Assembly (NCBI GenBank): GCA_025454405.1
Contig: JALOON010000048.1
Location: 1 to 64,000 of the forward strand
DNA length: 64,000 nucleotides
DNA from: Oscillatoriaceae cyanobacterium Prado104
Lineage (GTDB): Bacteria > Cyanobacteriota > Cyanobacteriia > Cyanobacteriales > Microcoleaceae
Direction: 5' to 3'
Shown here: positions 46,916 to 54,955 of the stretch, one piece after another
Layout of the letters: every line of letters begins with the position of its first letter
How positions within the stretch are numbered: position 1 is the first letter of the stretch
The notes under the pieces: model-generated
What the model was told of the DNA's origin: nothing
The model's database searches: none
What the model saw: the letters and a program-made list of their open reading frames with translations, nothing else
Program-made: the position numbers and the translations under genes

Positions 46916-48073
46916 ATGAGCGATCGGGAAGATTTCAATGAATATATTGATTATTTACGGCAAAGAATAGATGAGTTAGGGCAGTCGTATCCAGACTTTT
47001 TTATGTTGGGAAATTCCTACAAAGAGCTGGGAGAAATGTACTTTAGAAAAACACAAAGAGGATTATCGGAAACCTATCTAGATATACTGTCTGCAATCTC
47101 ATTTCTTCATAAAGCAGAAGCAGAATTTGAAAAGATCGATCGCAAATCGGAACTCGCCTCATGCTTCACATTGTGCGGTTTCATTCAGAAATTTCTGACT
47201 AACTGGGAGGCAGCAAAACTTGACTACCTGCAATCCCTACAACTATGGGAAGAATTGGGCGATCGCGATAAGATGGCAAGTTGTTTTGAAATTTTAGGAG
47301 ATCTCGAACGCGATCGCGAAAATTGGAAACAAGCCAAACGTTTCTACCGGCAATCCCTACAACTATGGGAAGAATTGGGCGAGCGCGATGAGATGGCAAG
47401 TTGTTTGGAAATTTTAGGAGATCTCGAACGCGATCGCGAAAACTGGAAAAAAGCCAAACGTTTCTACCAGCAATCCCTAAAAATATGGGAAAAATTGGAC
47501 GATCGCGCTGAAATGGCAAATGCTTTGAGAATCTTAGGAGATCTCGAACGCGATCGCGAAAATTGGAAACAAGCCAAATCTTTCTACCGGCAATCCCTAA
47601 AAATATGGGAAAAATTGGGCGAGCGCGATGAGATGGCAATTTGTTTTGAAGTTTTAGGCAATATCGAACGCGATCGCGAAAACTGGAAAAAAGCCAAACG
47701 TTTCTACCAGCAATCCCTAAAAATATGGGAAAAATTGAGCGATCGGGCTGGGATAGCAAGTTGTTGGGGTGGGATGGGAGAAAACGAACTGCTGCGCGGC
47801 AATCTAGAATTAGCAGAAGAGTATTCCAAACGCGGTTTGCAAATGGCAGAAGAAGTTGGCGATCGCGCGCTTGCTGCATATATTTACTGGGATTTGGCTC
47901 AACTCTACCACCAGCGCCAAAACTTCGATATTGCCCTGGAAAATTATACGACTGCTTGCCAAATTTTTACCCAAATCGCAGCAAAGAAAGACATCGATAA
48001 AATCGAGAAAAAATGGAAAAAATTATTAGCAGTTGCACAGTTAGCGATCGCAAACCAACAAAATCAATTCTGA
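46916..48073 (+). CDS. TPR protein with near-identical 40-residue repeats
   Basis: 385 residues. Five consecutive units of exactly 40 residues (120 bp; starts near 47229, 47349, 47469, 47589 and 47709) share SL(Q/K)(L/I)WEELG.RDEMA and GDLERDRENWK.AKRFY. They are framed by normal TPRs. The DNA copies are almost identical and each carries a HIP1-like CGCGATCGCG, so the array is recent or is homogenised by recombination. No effector domain (CHAT, kinase) is attached. Likely a protein-binding scaffold. Confidence 0.9.
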   Translation: MSDREDFNEYIDYLRQRIDELGQSYPDFFMLGNSYKELGEMYFRKTQRGLSETYLDILSAISFLHKAEAEFEKIDRKSELASCFTLCGFIQKFLTNWEAAKLDYLQSLQLWEELGDRDKMASCFEILGDLERDRENWKQAKRFYRQSLQLWEELGERDEMASCLEILGDLERDRENWKKAKRFYQQSLKIWEKLDDRAEMANALRILGDLERDRENWKQAKSFYRQSLKIWEKLGERDEMAICFEVLGNIERDRENWKKAKRFYQQSLKIWEKLSDRAGIASCWGGMGENELLRGNLELAEEYSKRGLQMAEEVGDRALAAYIYWDLAQLYHQRQNFDIALENYTTACQIFTQIAAKKDIDKIEKKWKKLLAVAQLAIANQQNQF

Positions 48074-48116
48074 CTCAAAAAATGCAAAAAAGATAATCCA
48101 GCACTGTCACGCATCT

Positions 48117-48530
48117 TTGAGTTTTTTGGTTATAGTGGTAACATCATTCTATGGCTTTGACAAAGCTATTCCTACTGCATATATTTGGCAGGGTGTAAGT
48201 TACTATTTGCCGAAACAAAGCGTTTCTAATTTCTTGAATTTTATTCAATCTCAAATGACATCTGGCTCGGTTTTCGTATTTGACTGTTGCTCGCCCCTCA
48301 TGACATTCAAAAACGAGCGAGTTCCAGGTATAGCCTATCAAATTGACAGACTCAATGAAATTGGCGAGCCATTTCAATTTGGGATGTACGCTAATGAAAT
48401 GGAAGCTTGGTTGAGAGAAAAAGGGTTTCAAAACATCCAAATTATGCAACAAGATGACCTAGAAGCAGAGTTTCTTCACAGGAGAACGCTACCAAATAAT
48501 ATGTGGTACGTCGTGACAGTTAAAGCTTAA
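48117..48530 (+). pseudogene. Leucine-carboxyl-methyltransferase-family (SAM) C-terminal fragment
   Basis: The frame encodes only the C-terminal half of a class I methyltransferase of the LCMT/PPM1 family: AYIWQGVSYYLPKQSVSNFL, SGSVFVFDCCSPLM and MYANEMEAWLREKGFQNI. The SAM-binding GxGxD half is absent, and the sequence upstream belongs to the TPR gene. There is no proper start (TTG at 48117). A 5'-truncated remnant is the best reading. Confidence 0.7.
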
Positions 48531-48657
48531 CTAAGCAGTGCGGATGAAGATTCATTAGCTCTCAAATACCACCTAACGGCTCAAATCAGCGGCGGCAGTA
48601 ATCTCGGATTTAGCACTGGTAGCTCTCGATCGTCCGCTGCATTTGAATGGTTAGGCT

Positions 48658-49170
48658 TTAGCCCTCCCTGATTAATGGCACTAGGTGCATCATGTAATCT
48701 CGTTTTCCAATTGGTACACCAGCCATGCGAAGAATGTCATAAGCTGTGACCATATGAAAGTAAAAGTTTGGAATTAGAAATTCATTCACATAAGCACTAC
48801 CAGATAGATCGATGTAGAGGTTCTGACCAGAATAAATGCGCGTCATTTCAGCTAGCTTTGTGTCTGCAACGTTAATGCTCGATAGCAGTTGATTCGTGTT
48901 TGCTATATGTTCGTATGCCTGTGCGAGAGATGTGACATCTGGATCTAAATTATCCGCAGGTTTACCATCGCACCAGAGAGCCAAGTTGCGTGGTTGATTG
49001 CAGGTGAAAGCAATCTGTGTACCGAAGGGAAACATATCAGGCGCAATGCGCTTTTGAAGGAACGACTCGTCATCACCAAAATGAGTCTGAGCTGACTTTA
49101 AGAGATGTTCGAGAGTTGCTAAGCGGCTTTGAAAGAGGCTTTGGATTAAATCTATATTCTGGTTTGGCAT
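48658..49170 (-). CDS. DUF1993 family protein
   Basis: 170 residues matching DUF1993 over its length: FQSRLATLEHLLKSAQTHFG, APDMFPFGTQIAFTCNQPRN, LDPDVTSLAQAYEHI, and NFYFHMVTAYDILRMAGVPI, GKRDYM. It is a four-helix DinB-like fold of unknown activity. ATG 49170 gives the family N terminus (MPNQ...). Confidence 0.92.
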   Translation of the reverse strand: MPNQNIDLIQSLFQSRLATLEHLLKSAQTHFGDDESFLQKRIAPDMFPFGTQIAFTCNQPRNLALWCDGKPADNLDPDVTSLAQAYEHIANTNQLLSSINVADTKLAEMTRIYSGQNLYIDLSGSAYVNEFLIPNFYFHMVTAYDILRMAGVPIGKRDYMMHLVPLIREG

Positions 49171-49214
49171 TTTGCTATCCCTCAAAACTTATTCTAATAC
49201 CCTATTTAGGCAGA

Positions 49215-49279
49215 TTAGGTGGAATTATTTGGGCCTAACCTACTCCTAGGGGTGATTAGATAGAAATAATTCTACCTAA
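49215..49279. repeat. 16-bp inverted repeat
   Basis: TTAGGTGGAATTATTT (49215-49230) and AAATAATTCTACCTAA (49264-49279) pair with one G-T wobble around a 33-nt loop, upstream of the DUF1993 gene. Confidence 0.5.
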
Positions 49280-49363
49280 CGTCCCGACTTAGGCGATCGA
49301 GTAGATTATGTCAGTATAACCTCCCTTTCAATCCTCCGATCGGACAGCTTAAAGTTTATTTAT

Positions 49364-49578
49364 GGCTTGCTGAATCAGCTTACAAGCTATACCAGACAAG
49401 GTTTTTAAGCCTTTCGTGACTGGAAAATGTGCAAGGCTTTGGAATCTTTAGGCTCCAAAACCTGGCATTTTTGTGGGAAAGAAGCAGGATACCAGGCGGT
49501 TCGCCAATGGTAAAAATCAAATTTTTCAAGCTCTCGCTCCGCATCTAGATTCGCTCTCTAGGCCTGATTCAGCAAGCC
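49364..49578. mobile_element. 215-bp MITE with perfect 15-bp terminal inverted repeats
   Basis: The ends GGCTTGCTGAATCAG (49364-49378) and CTGATTCAGCAAGCC (49564-49578) are perfect inverted repeats, of a type seen at the tips of cyanobacterial insertion sequences. The 185-bp interior has no usable transposase frame. The element abuts a truncated DUF4291 gene, which it interrupted or helped delete. Confidence 0.75.
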
Positions 49579-49760
49579 CTATTTAATGCCGATCGATAAA
49601 GCATCCACCCCAAAGAAGGCTTAATCCAAGTCATCCTTTCTAGATTAAAACCTTTGCCAAAGGTTTGTTTGCGCACAGCTTCATCGGCAATGGCAGCTTT
49701 GAATGCTTGGTACACAAAAATTCCTTCGCTGTCAAAGGCTGCAAATATTTTTCGTTGCAT
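49569..49760 (-). pseudogene. DUF4291 N-terminal fragment, cut by the MITE
   Basis: The 63-codon frame has the DUF4291 N terminus (MQRKIFAAFDSEGIFVYQAF, ERMTWIKPSLGWMLYRS) and ends inside the MITE terminal repeat (ALNRAC from the repeat). The other ~120 residues of the family are missing from the window, so the gene was truncated with the insertion. Confidence 0.8.
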
Positions 49761-49833
49761 GGCGTTGCATGGCGTTCGTATTGTCTGACAGTTTATACTC
49801 GAAATATAAGCTCTAAATCGTGAGAGTTATTTC

Positions 49834-50565
49834 ATGCAACCAATTAATTTCGATCGCTATCGCAATATTGTGATTCTCACTGGTGCTGGCATATCTGTTG
49901 CTTCGGGAATTCGTCCTTTTCGGGGTCAGGGAGGTTTGTCGGATGAAATCGATCCGCTTCAACATTCAGATTGTTCTCTAATTGAAACAAATCCGATCGC
50001 AATCTGGCAATTCTACGGTATTTTGAGGGAACAACTGAAAACAGCACAACCGAATGCCGCCCATCTTAAGCTAGCAGAAATTGAAGAAAGATTGTCTCCC
50101 AACCAGCAATTCACGCTGATTACTCAGAACATTGACGGACTCCACCAACGCGCGGGTAGTTCTAACGTTCTCGAGATACACGGTAACGTCAATCGGACTC
50201 GATGCAGCAATCTTTCTTGCAGCATCACGCCTTTCTCAGATAGCGAATCTCACGATCGCGCGCTGCCAATGTGTCAGATTTGCGGTTCTACTTTGCGTCC
50301 AGATATTGTTTTGTTTGGCGAACAGTTACCTGTAAAAGAATCTTGGTTAGCCAAACGCAGCCTGCGAGATTGCGATCTTTTTATCGCAATAGGCACCTCT
50401 GGAACTGTCTCGCCAGCATCTTCATTTGTGCGATCGGCCGATTATGCTGGAGCTAGAACTATTCTCATCAACTTAGAGCCAATGGCACCCAAAAATCCTT
50501 ACTTTAAAGAGGAGTATTTAGGATGCGCTGAAGAGATTGTGCCTCTGATATTTGGTAGTATGTAA
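49834..50565 (+). CDS. Sir2-family NAD-dependent protein deacylase
   Basis: 243 residues with all sirtuin motifs: ILTGAGISVASGIRPFRGQG, TLITQNIDGLHQRAG, the catalytic His in LEIHGNVNRTRC, the zinc site CSNLSC...CQIC, LRPDIVLFGEQLP and FIAIGTSGTVSPAS. It removes acetyl or acyl groups from lysines with NAD. Single gene. Confidence 0.95.
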   Translation: MQPINFDRYRNIVILTGAGISVASGIRPFRGQGGLSDEIDPLQHSDCSLIETNPIAIWQFYGILREQLKTAQPNAAHLKLAEIEERLSPNQQFTLITQNIDGLHQRAGSSNVLEIHGNVNRTRCSNLSCSITPFSDSESHDRALPMCQICGSTLRPDIVLFGEQLPVKESWLAKRSLRDCDLFIAIGTSGTVSPASSFVRSADYAGARTILINLEPMAPKNPYFKEEYLGCAEEIVPLIFGSM

Positions 50566-50630
50566 CAACTCCTAACAAGCTCTAACTCTTGTTGTATCGC
50601 TAAAACAATCTTTCGTCGCACCATTGGTGA

Positions 50631-50927
50631 TTAAGTTTCAGATTCAGCTAAAAATTCTTCAACTATCTCCTGGATTTCATCGGCTGATATGTTGACCTGT
50701 TCTGATTTGACGTAAATCAGGTGCATAATTAATTTTTGGGGAGAGACCATTTGGTAAATCAGGCGATATCCACCACTTTTTCCGCTTTGGGCATCACTGT
50801 TTTTGGCTCTAACTTTGTAGATGGTGTATTCTGTACCGGGAACTCGATCTCCAATGAACTCGCCCGATAAAAGCTGGTCAAAGACAGGCTGAATATCATT
50901 TGGGATTTGGCGATATTTTTTGCCCAA
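50631..50927 (-). pseudogene. RelE/ParE-like toxin, N-terminal truncated
   Basis: 98 codons with the RelE-subfamily block KYRQIPNDIQPVFDQLLSGE, GTEYTIYKVRAKNSDAQSGK, SGGYRLIYQM and IYVKSEQVNISADEI. Relatives normally carry about 20 residues more before the KKYR segment. Here TAA directly precedes the TTG that would start the frame, and more stops lie upstream. No antitoxin gene is adjacent. Probably inactive, though a short form is possible. Confidence 0.65.
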
Positions 50928-51115
50928 TTACAGTTTTACAAGCCGTATTTAGTCGCTACGTTGTAGACCTCAATCAGTCCGATCGAGAACCATTATTCTG
51001 TAATTTTTTGCGCTCGGCAATTCCCGAAAAAACTGCATTTGGCGCGATCGCAACTTCATGTTCGGATAATTTTTTAGTACAATAATCGAAGGTGATACAG
51101 AGAGGTGCAGGTAGC

Positions 51116-51760
51116 ATGAACGATATCGAACAATATATCTTGGACGCGATCGAAACCCGGGTTTGGTCGGGCTTATACAGGCCAGATATAGTTAATGATG
51201 CGATCGAGGGTCTCCTGGTGGAAAAAGGTGTCGATCGGACAATACTGCGTTCTGCGATCGCGGCAGAATTTGAGAAGAAAGCTGCGGCTGAGTTGTTGTG
51301 GCCGAACGAGACGGATTGCGATCGATTGGATGCCGCTTTCGAGATGCTAAATGCAAACGGCATTGTGGCATTGCACAACGCTGGTTACACAATGTTAGAC
51401 GGTTTCAGCGAGGTTGATGCAGTAATTTACGATGGCGGTGTCATGGAATTGTGCGACGCTGGTTACAATATCTCGGAAGTTTTCAGCAACGATACTAGAG
51501 TAATTTACGATCGCGGCCGCGAGTTTTTCAAGGGATACTGCTTTTACCAGGAACAAGATCTGGAAAGTGCGGTAAAAGGAGACGGGCTGACGCTGGCATT
51601 TGGCGATTTGGATGATGATGCGATCGAAACAGTTAAAATTGGCAACTCAATTAAGAAAGTGCTTGAGGCGCATGGCTTCGCAATTGAATGGGGTGGCGCT
51701 CCCAAAGAGAGGATAAGAATTCCGGCATTTGATTGGAAACGCAGGCTATCTGTAGAATAA
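51116..51760 (+). CDS. DUF6891-like protein with internal duplication
   Basis: 214 residues: an N-terminal helical part (IEQYILDAIETRVWSGLYRP) and a C-terminal part with GYCFYQEQDLESAVKGDGLT, LAFGDLDDDAIETVKIGNSI, recalling DUF6891. Between them an approximately 26-residue unit is repeated in tandem (NAGYTMLDGFSEVDAVIYDG / DAGYNISEVFSNDTRVIYDR), also visible in the DNA (51379-51456 and 51457-51534). Function unknown. The ATG at 51116 has GGTGCAGG upstream. Confidence 0.7.
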   Translation: MNDIEQYILDAIETRVWSGLYRPDIVNDAIEGLLVEKGVDRTILRSAIAAEFEKKAAAELLWPNETDCDRLDAAFEMLNANGIVALHNAGYTMLDGFSEVDAVIYDGGVMELCDAGYNISEVFSNDTRVIYDRGREFFKGYCFYQEQDLESAVKGDGLTLAFGDLDDDAIETVKIGNSIKKVLEAHGFAIEWGGAPKERIRIPAFDWKRRLSVE

Positions 51761-51863
51761 ACAGACAGAATAAATTGCTTTGCCGCAAACCTTAGCTTAG
51801 ATCCTCGCAAATCCCAATTCAGAAAAACCTGTTTTCGGCATGGTGACAAATGGCGGAAATTTT

Positions 51864-52004
51864 ATGTTTGTCAAGTTGCAAATTCAAGAATTTCCCAAAT
51901 ACGAACTATCTAATGTGTTTTCCCTCCTCCCTCGCGACAACCAACTCTATGATGTATTGCAGGCTCTCAAGCGTTTGGGAAAAATCGCGATCGAGTATTA
52001 TTAA
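51864..52004 (+). CDS. Possible small ORF (46 residues)
   Basis: An ATG-initiated frame encoding MFVKLQIQEFPKYELSNVFS and LPRDNQLYDVLQALKRLGKI, ending AIEYY. The composition is protein-like, and it lies between the DUF6891-like gene and the Uma2 gene on the same strand. No family is recognised and no ribosome binding site is evident; it could be a remnant. Confidence 0.3.
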   Translation: MFVKLQIQEFPKYELSNVFSLLPRDNQLYDVLQALKRLGKIAIEYY

Positions 52005-52173
52005 AAGTTACTTAGCCGAGCAGTTGTTAAACCAAACAGCAGCAAAAAAAACAATTCAATTTGAGCCAACAACCCCATGCCTAAAGTCCACTTACGCAAA
52101 ATATAGATGGCATCGCGCTATAATGCAATTACCGCAGCGCCTGAATCTCCTTAACGTTTCGCAGGGTAATTTT

Positions 52174-53007
52174 ATGACTGCATACCAACACGATTCGCAG
52201 CACCCTCAAACAAAAGTGCTCCCTACGATGTACGATCTACCAAGTGAAGATCCAGAGGAGCCCGGTTTGGACGTATTTCACCGAGTGCAAGCGCAACTCA
52301 CTTCCGATAGCTGCATTCCCCCCAATCATCCGCTCGATCGCTTGTTTATAGCTAGCGATCTCAATATATACTACGATCCCAACCATCCCAATTGGTACAA
52401 AAAACCCGATTGGTTCATCGTTGTCGGCGTCCCCCAACTGTACCGCGAGCGGGATTTGCGCATGAGTTACGTGGTTTGGGACGAACAAGTAATTCCTCTA
52501 ATCGTCGCAGAATTTCTGTCAGACAGCACGGAAGCTGAAGACTTGGGTTTTACTTATTCCGAACCCAACAAGCCACCGACAAAATGGCAAGTTTACGAAT
52601 GGATTTTGAAAATTCCTTACTACATTATTTTTAGCAAACACACCAATCAATTGAGAATATTTCGCTTGGTGCGCAACCGCTACCGAGAGCAATTTTTAAC
52701 TGATGGTAAATTCTGGATACCGGAATTAGAATTGAGTATCGGTTTGTGGTTTGGCAGTTATCAAGGTTGTTCGAGGCTGTGGCTGCGTTGGTACGATCTT
52801 AATGGCAATTTAGTTCTGACTCCTGAAGAATTCCAAAGGCAGCGAGCAGAAACTGAAAGAGAACGAGCGGAAACTGAAAGAGAACGAGCGGAAACTGAAA
52901 GAGAACGAGCGGAAGCTGAAAGAGAACGAGCGGAAGCTGAAAGAGCGCGAGCCGATCGATTGGCAGAGATACTTAGAGCAATGAACATTAACCCAGATGA
53001 GCTATAA
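52174..53007 (+). CDS. Uma2 family (DUF820) endonuclease-like protein
   Basis: 277 residues. The Uma2/DUF820 core is at ~30-190: IASDLNIYYDPNHPNWYKKP, DWFIVVGVP (PD...-type acidic residues), PLIVAEFLSDSTE (ExK-like region) and IPELELSIGLWFG. The C terminus is a coiled coil of RAETERE units, then ADRLAEILRAMNINPDEL. Uma2 proteins are PD-(D/E)XK-fold, very abundant in cyanobacteria, with unproven function. ATG 52174 is preferred; DNA similarity to the deleted paralogue at 28626 starts at 52123. Confidence 0.88.
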   Translation: MTAYQHDSQHPQTKVLPTMYDLPSEDPEEPGLDVFHRVQAQLTSDSCIPPNHPLDRLFIASDLNIYYDPNHPNWYKKPDWFIVVGVPQLYRERDLRMSYVVWDEQVIPLIVAEFLSDSTEAEDLGFTYSEPNKPPTKWQVYEWILKIPYYIIFSKHTNQLRIFRLVRNRYREQFLTDGKFWIPELELSIGLWFGSYQGCSRLWLRWYDLNGNLVLTPEEFQRQRAETERERAETERERAETERERAEAERERAEAERARADRLAEILRAMNINPDEL

Positions 53008-53065
53008 AATGAAATAAATAACTTCTGGTGTAATACAGCAGTTTTCAGGTATGTGAGGGACTCCA

Positions 53066-53160
53066 GAAACCCGGTTTCGCCAAAGTTACCGGGTTTGGAG
53101 GTGTGTACTTCATAAACTTGCAATCTGCTGTAAAAAGGACTGAAGTCTTTACTACAAACC
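53066..53160. repeat. Two dispersed repeats after the Uma2 gene
   Basis: GAAACCCGGTTTCGCC...TTACCGGGTTT (about 53066-53096) is the AAACCCGG palindrome family. AAAAAGGACTGAAGTCTTTA (53131-53150) is the GGACTTCAGTCC family. The first may terminate the convergent genes. Confidence 0.65.
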
Positions 53161-53180
53161 TTATATAGCGAATGTCAAAG

Positions 53181-54659
53181 TTAGGATACCAGTGAAGTCG
53201 ATCGCAGCCCCGAAAACAAACTTTGCCAATCTCCAGGCGCGAGGCCGTTTTCCCCTTCTTTCACTTCAAAAGTCTCATTGCACGCCAGCGGTTGTTCCAA
53301 AGCTTGCACGCACAGTTCGGCAATATCTTCGCGGCTGACTTTGCCTTTAATATTATCGCCTTTGTCCAATATTAAAGCTTTGCCTCCCGGTTCTTCAGTT
53401 AAGGCACAAGGTCTGACAATAGTATAAGGAATGCCGCTCGATCGCACGCAATCTTCCCCTTTTAATTTCCAAGTCAAAATCCCCCCCAACATATCGTTCA
53501 TTCTCACTGCTGGCGGTTCTTCTGCTAAATTAAGTCCGGGGCGGCCGGGACGGGTAACTCCAGCGGAACTTACCATCACAAATTTCGGCAAAGTTTCTCC
53601 ACCGTAAGCTTTAATTGATTCTAATTGCAGTTGAAAAGTACCGGGTGAAAATTTCGGATTTAGCGCGCCGTCGTATTCAAATTTGCTCAGCATTAACTGC
53701 AAGGAAGCAATGCTGCTAGTATCTAGTTTCGGGCTGTCTTTTACAGTTTTGGCGCGGAATACCGGGATTAATTCATCAAAGGGAATCCGCACGGTAATCC
53801 ACACATTGTAAACCGTATCGAAGGAATAGCAATAACCGATGCCGTCCCATTTCGCATCGCTGCGGATGATGAATTTGTAGCGCTTGCCGTCGCCTTTAAC
53901 GCGCAGTTCGATGCCGCTAAATCCTGCGAGGTTCGCGGGAGGATCGAAGTTGCGGGTGCGTACCGACACAAAGCCGCCGGAATTTGCCACAGAAACATTG
54001 CCCGTAAATAAGGCTGTATTTTCTGTCAATCGAATCGAACTTTCGCTGGTGCCGCCCATGACGATATCGTCGAGAACTCCCCAAGTTTCTTTTAAATCTG
54101 CGCTGGGTTTTGTGAAGTCAAAAATTGTTTTTTTGTCTGCTTGTATTAGCTGGCCGCGCACGGATTGGACTAAATTGTTGAGGCCTTGATATTCAACAAT
54201 TTCGGGAACATCTACTACTTCCGGCATATAAAATTTAATGCCTTGATAGTATTTCTCGCGCGTTGGGGTGTCGCCTTCTACGGGCTGAACTTTGGTGCCC
54301 GTGCAGCAAATAACTGCGTCTATATTGTTGGTAACTAGCGGTGTCAGCGTCCCCGGTAAAGTGATATCGCCTTCAACTAACTCGACATTTTGACCGAGCA
54401 TTTCTTTGGCTCTTTTCGCATCTCTTACAAGACAGCGCACTCGATATCCGCGCTGCTGCAAGCGCTTTACGACTCGCTTGCCGACGCCGCCCGTAGCGCC
54501 TGCTACGAGTACGAGTTTGGGTGTTTGTTTCTTGTGGCTGCTGCTACCAAAAAGTTGTTGCAGCCAGCTAATACTGCCGATGAAAGGAATAACGCCGAAG
54601 TAAGCCAAGGTTTTGACAAATCTGCCGGCATCCCATTGGGCGGTGTTTTTTTCAGTCAC
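53181..54659 (-). CDS. HCF173-like SDR protein with inserted CIA30 domain
   Basis: 492 residues. The NAD(P)-binding atypical SDR starts at about residue 46 (LVLVAGATGGVGKRVVKRLQ) and is interrupted by a CIA30 domain (~165-350; GVLDDIVMGGTSESSIRLTE, GFSGIELRVKGDGKRYKFII). It resumes with FVMVSSAGVTRPGRPGLN and PYTIVRPCALTEEPGGKALI. This split layout is that of plant HCF173, needed for psbA mRNA translation, and of its cyanobacterial relatives. The basic hydrophobic N terminus may associate with membrane. A photosystem II role is inferred from the architecture. Confidence 0.88.
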   Translation of the reverse strand: MTEKNTAQWDAGRFVKTLAYFGVIPFIGSISWLQQLFGSSSHKKQTPKLVLVAGATGGVGKRVVKRLQQRGYRVRCLVRDAKRAKEMLGQNVELVEGDITLPGTLTPLVTNNIDAVICCTGTKVQPVEGDTPTREKYYQGIKFYMPEVVDVPEIVEYQGLNNLVQSVRGQLIQADKKTIFDFTKPSADLKETWGVLDDIVMGGTSESSIRLTENTALFTGNVSVANSGGFVSVRTRNFDPPANLAGFSGIELRVKGDGKRYKFIIRSDAKWDGIGYCYSFDTVYNVWITVRIPFDELIPVFRAKTVKDSPKLDTSSIASLQLMLSKFEYDGALNPKFSPGTFQLQLESIKAYGGETLPKFVMVSSAGVTRPGRPGLNLAEEPPAVRMNDMLGGILTWKLKGEDCVRSSGIPYTIVRPCALTEEPGGKALILDKGDNIKGKVSREDIAELCVQALEQPLACNETFEVKEGENGLAPGDWQSLFSGLRSTSLVS

Positions 54660-54734
54660 AGTCGCTTCCTCAGAATTTGCTCAAATTTACTTAGCTATGT
54701 ATTGATACTTATAGCATTTTTCCATTGAGTTTGG

Positions 54735-54862
54735 TAATGGGAATCGGGAATCGGGCATCGGGCATCGGGAATGAAATATTGAAAATTGGGAATCGGGCAT
54801 CGGGCATTGGAAATGAAATAATGGGAATCGGGCATCGGGCATCGGGAATCGGGAATGAAAGA
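54735..54862. repeat. GGGCATC/GGGAATC heptamer repeats
   Basis: About fifteen heptamer units (GGGAATC, GGGCATC) interspersed with GAAATGAAATA spacers, between the CIA30 gene and the phytochrome-like gene. No gene is present in this 296-bp gap. Confidence 0.85.
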
Positions 54863-54955
54863 AGGGAAATTGCTAATACTAATCATCAATTATCCCGATC
54901 GTAATGCAGGTTATTTAACGGTAGTTCCTGTTGGCGATCGCCCTTTTTCCTTCCG

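Noticed and set aside
47229-47760. CRISPR-like regular repeats
   Set aside because: The period is exactly 120 bp, the repeats are coding for TPR units and there are no variable spacers.
47199-47879. 226-residue minus-strand frame opposite the TPR repeats
   Set aside because: It is an antisense shadow with repeated RDRVRDLLKF units that mirror the TPR array. It has no start signal.
49834-50927. Sir2 plus neighbour as a defence pair (e.g. ThsA/DSR-like)
   Set aside because: The Sir2 protein is a standard 243-residue deacylase with a zinc site and no extra domain. The next gene is a truncated RelE on the other strand.
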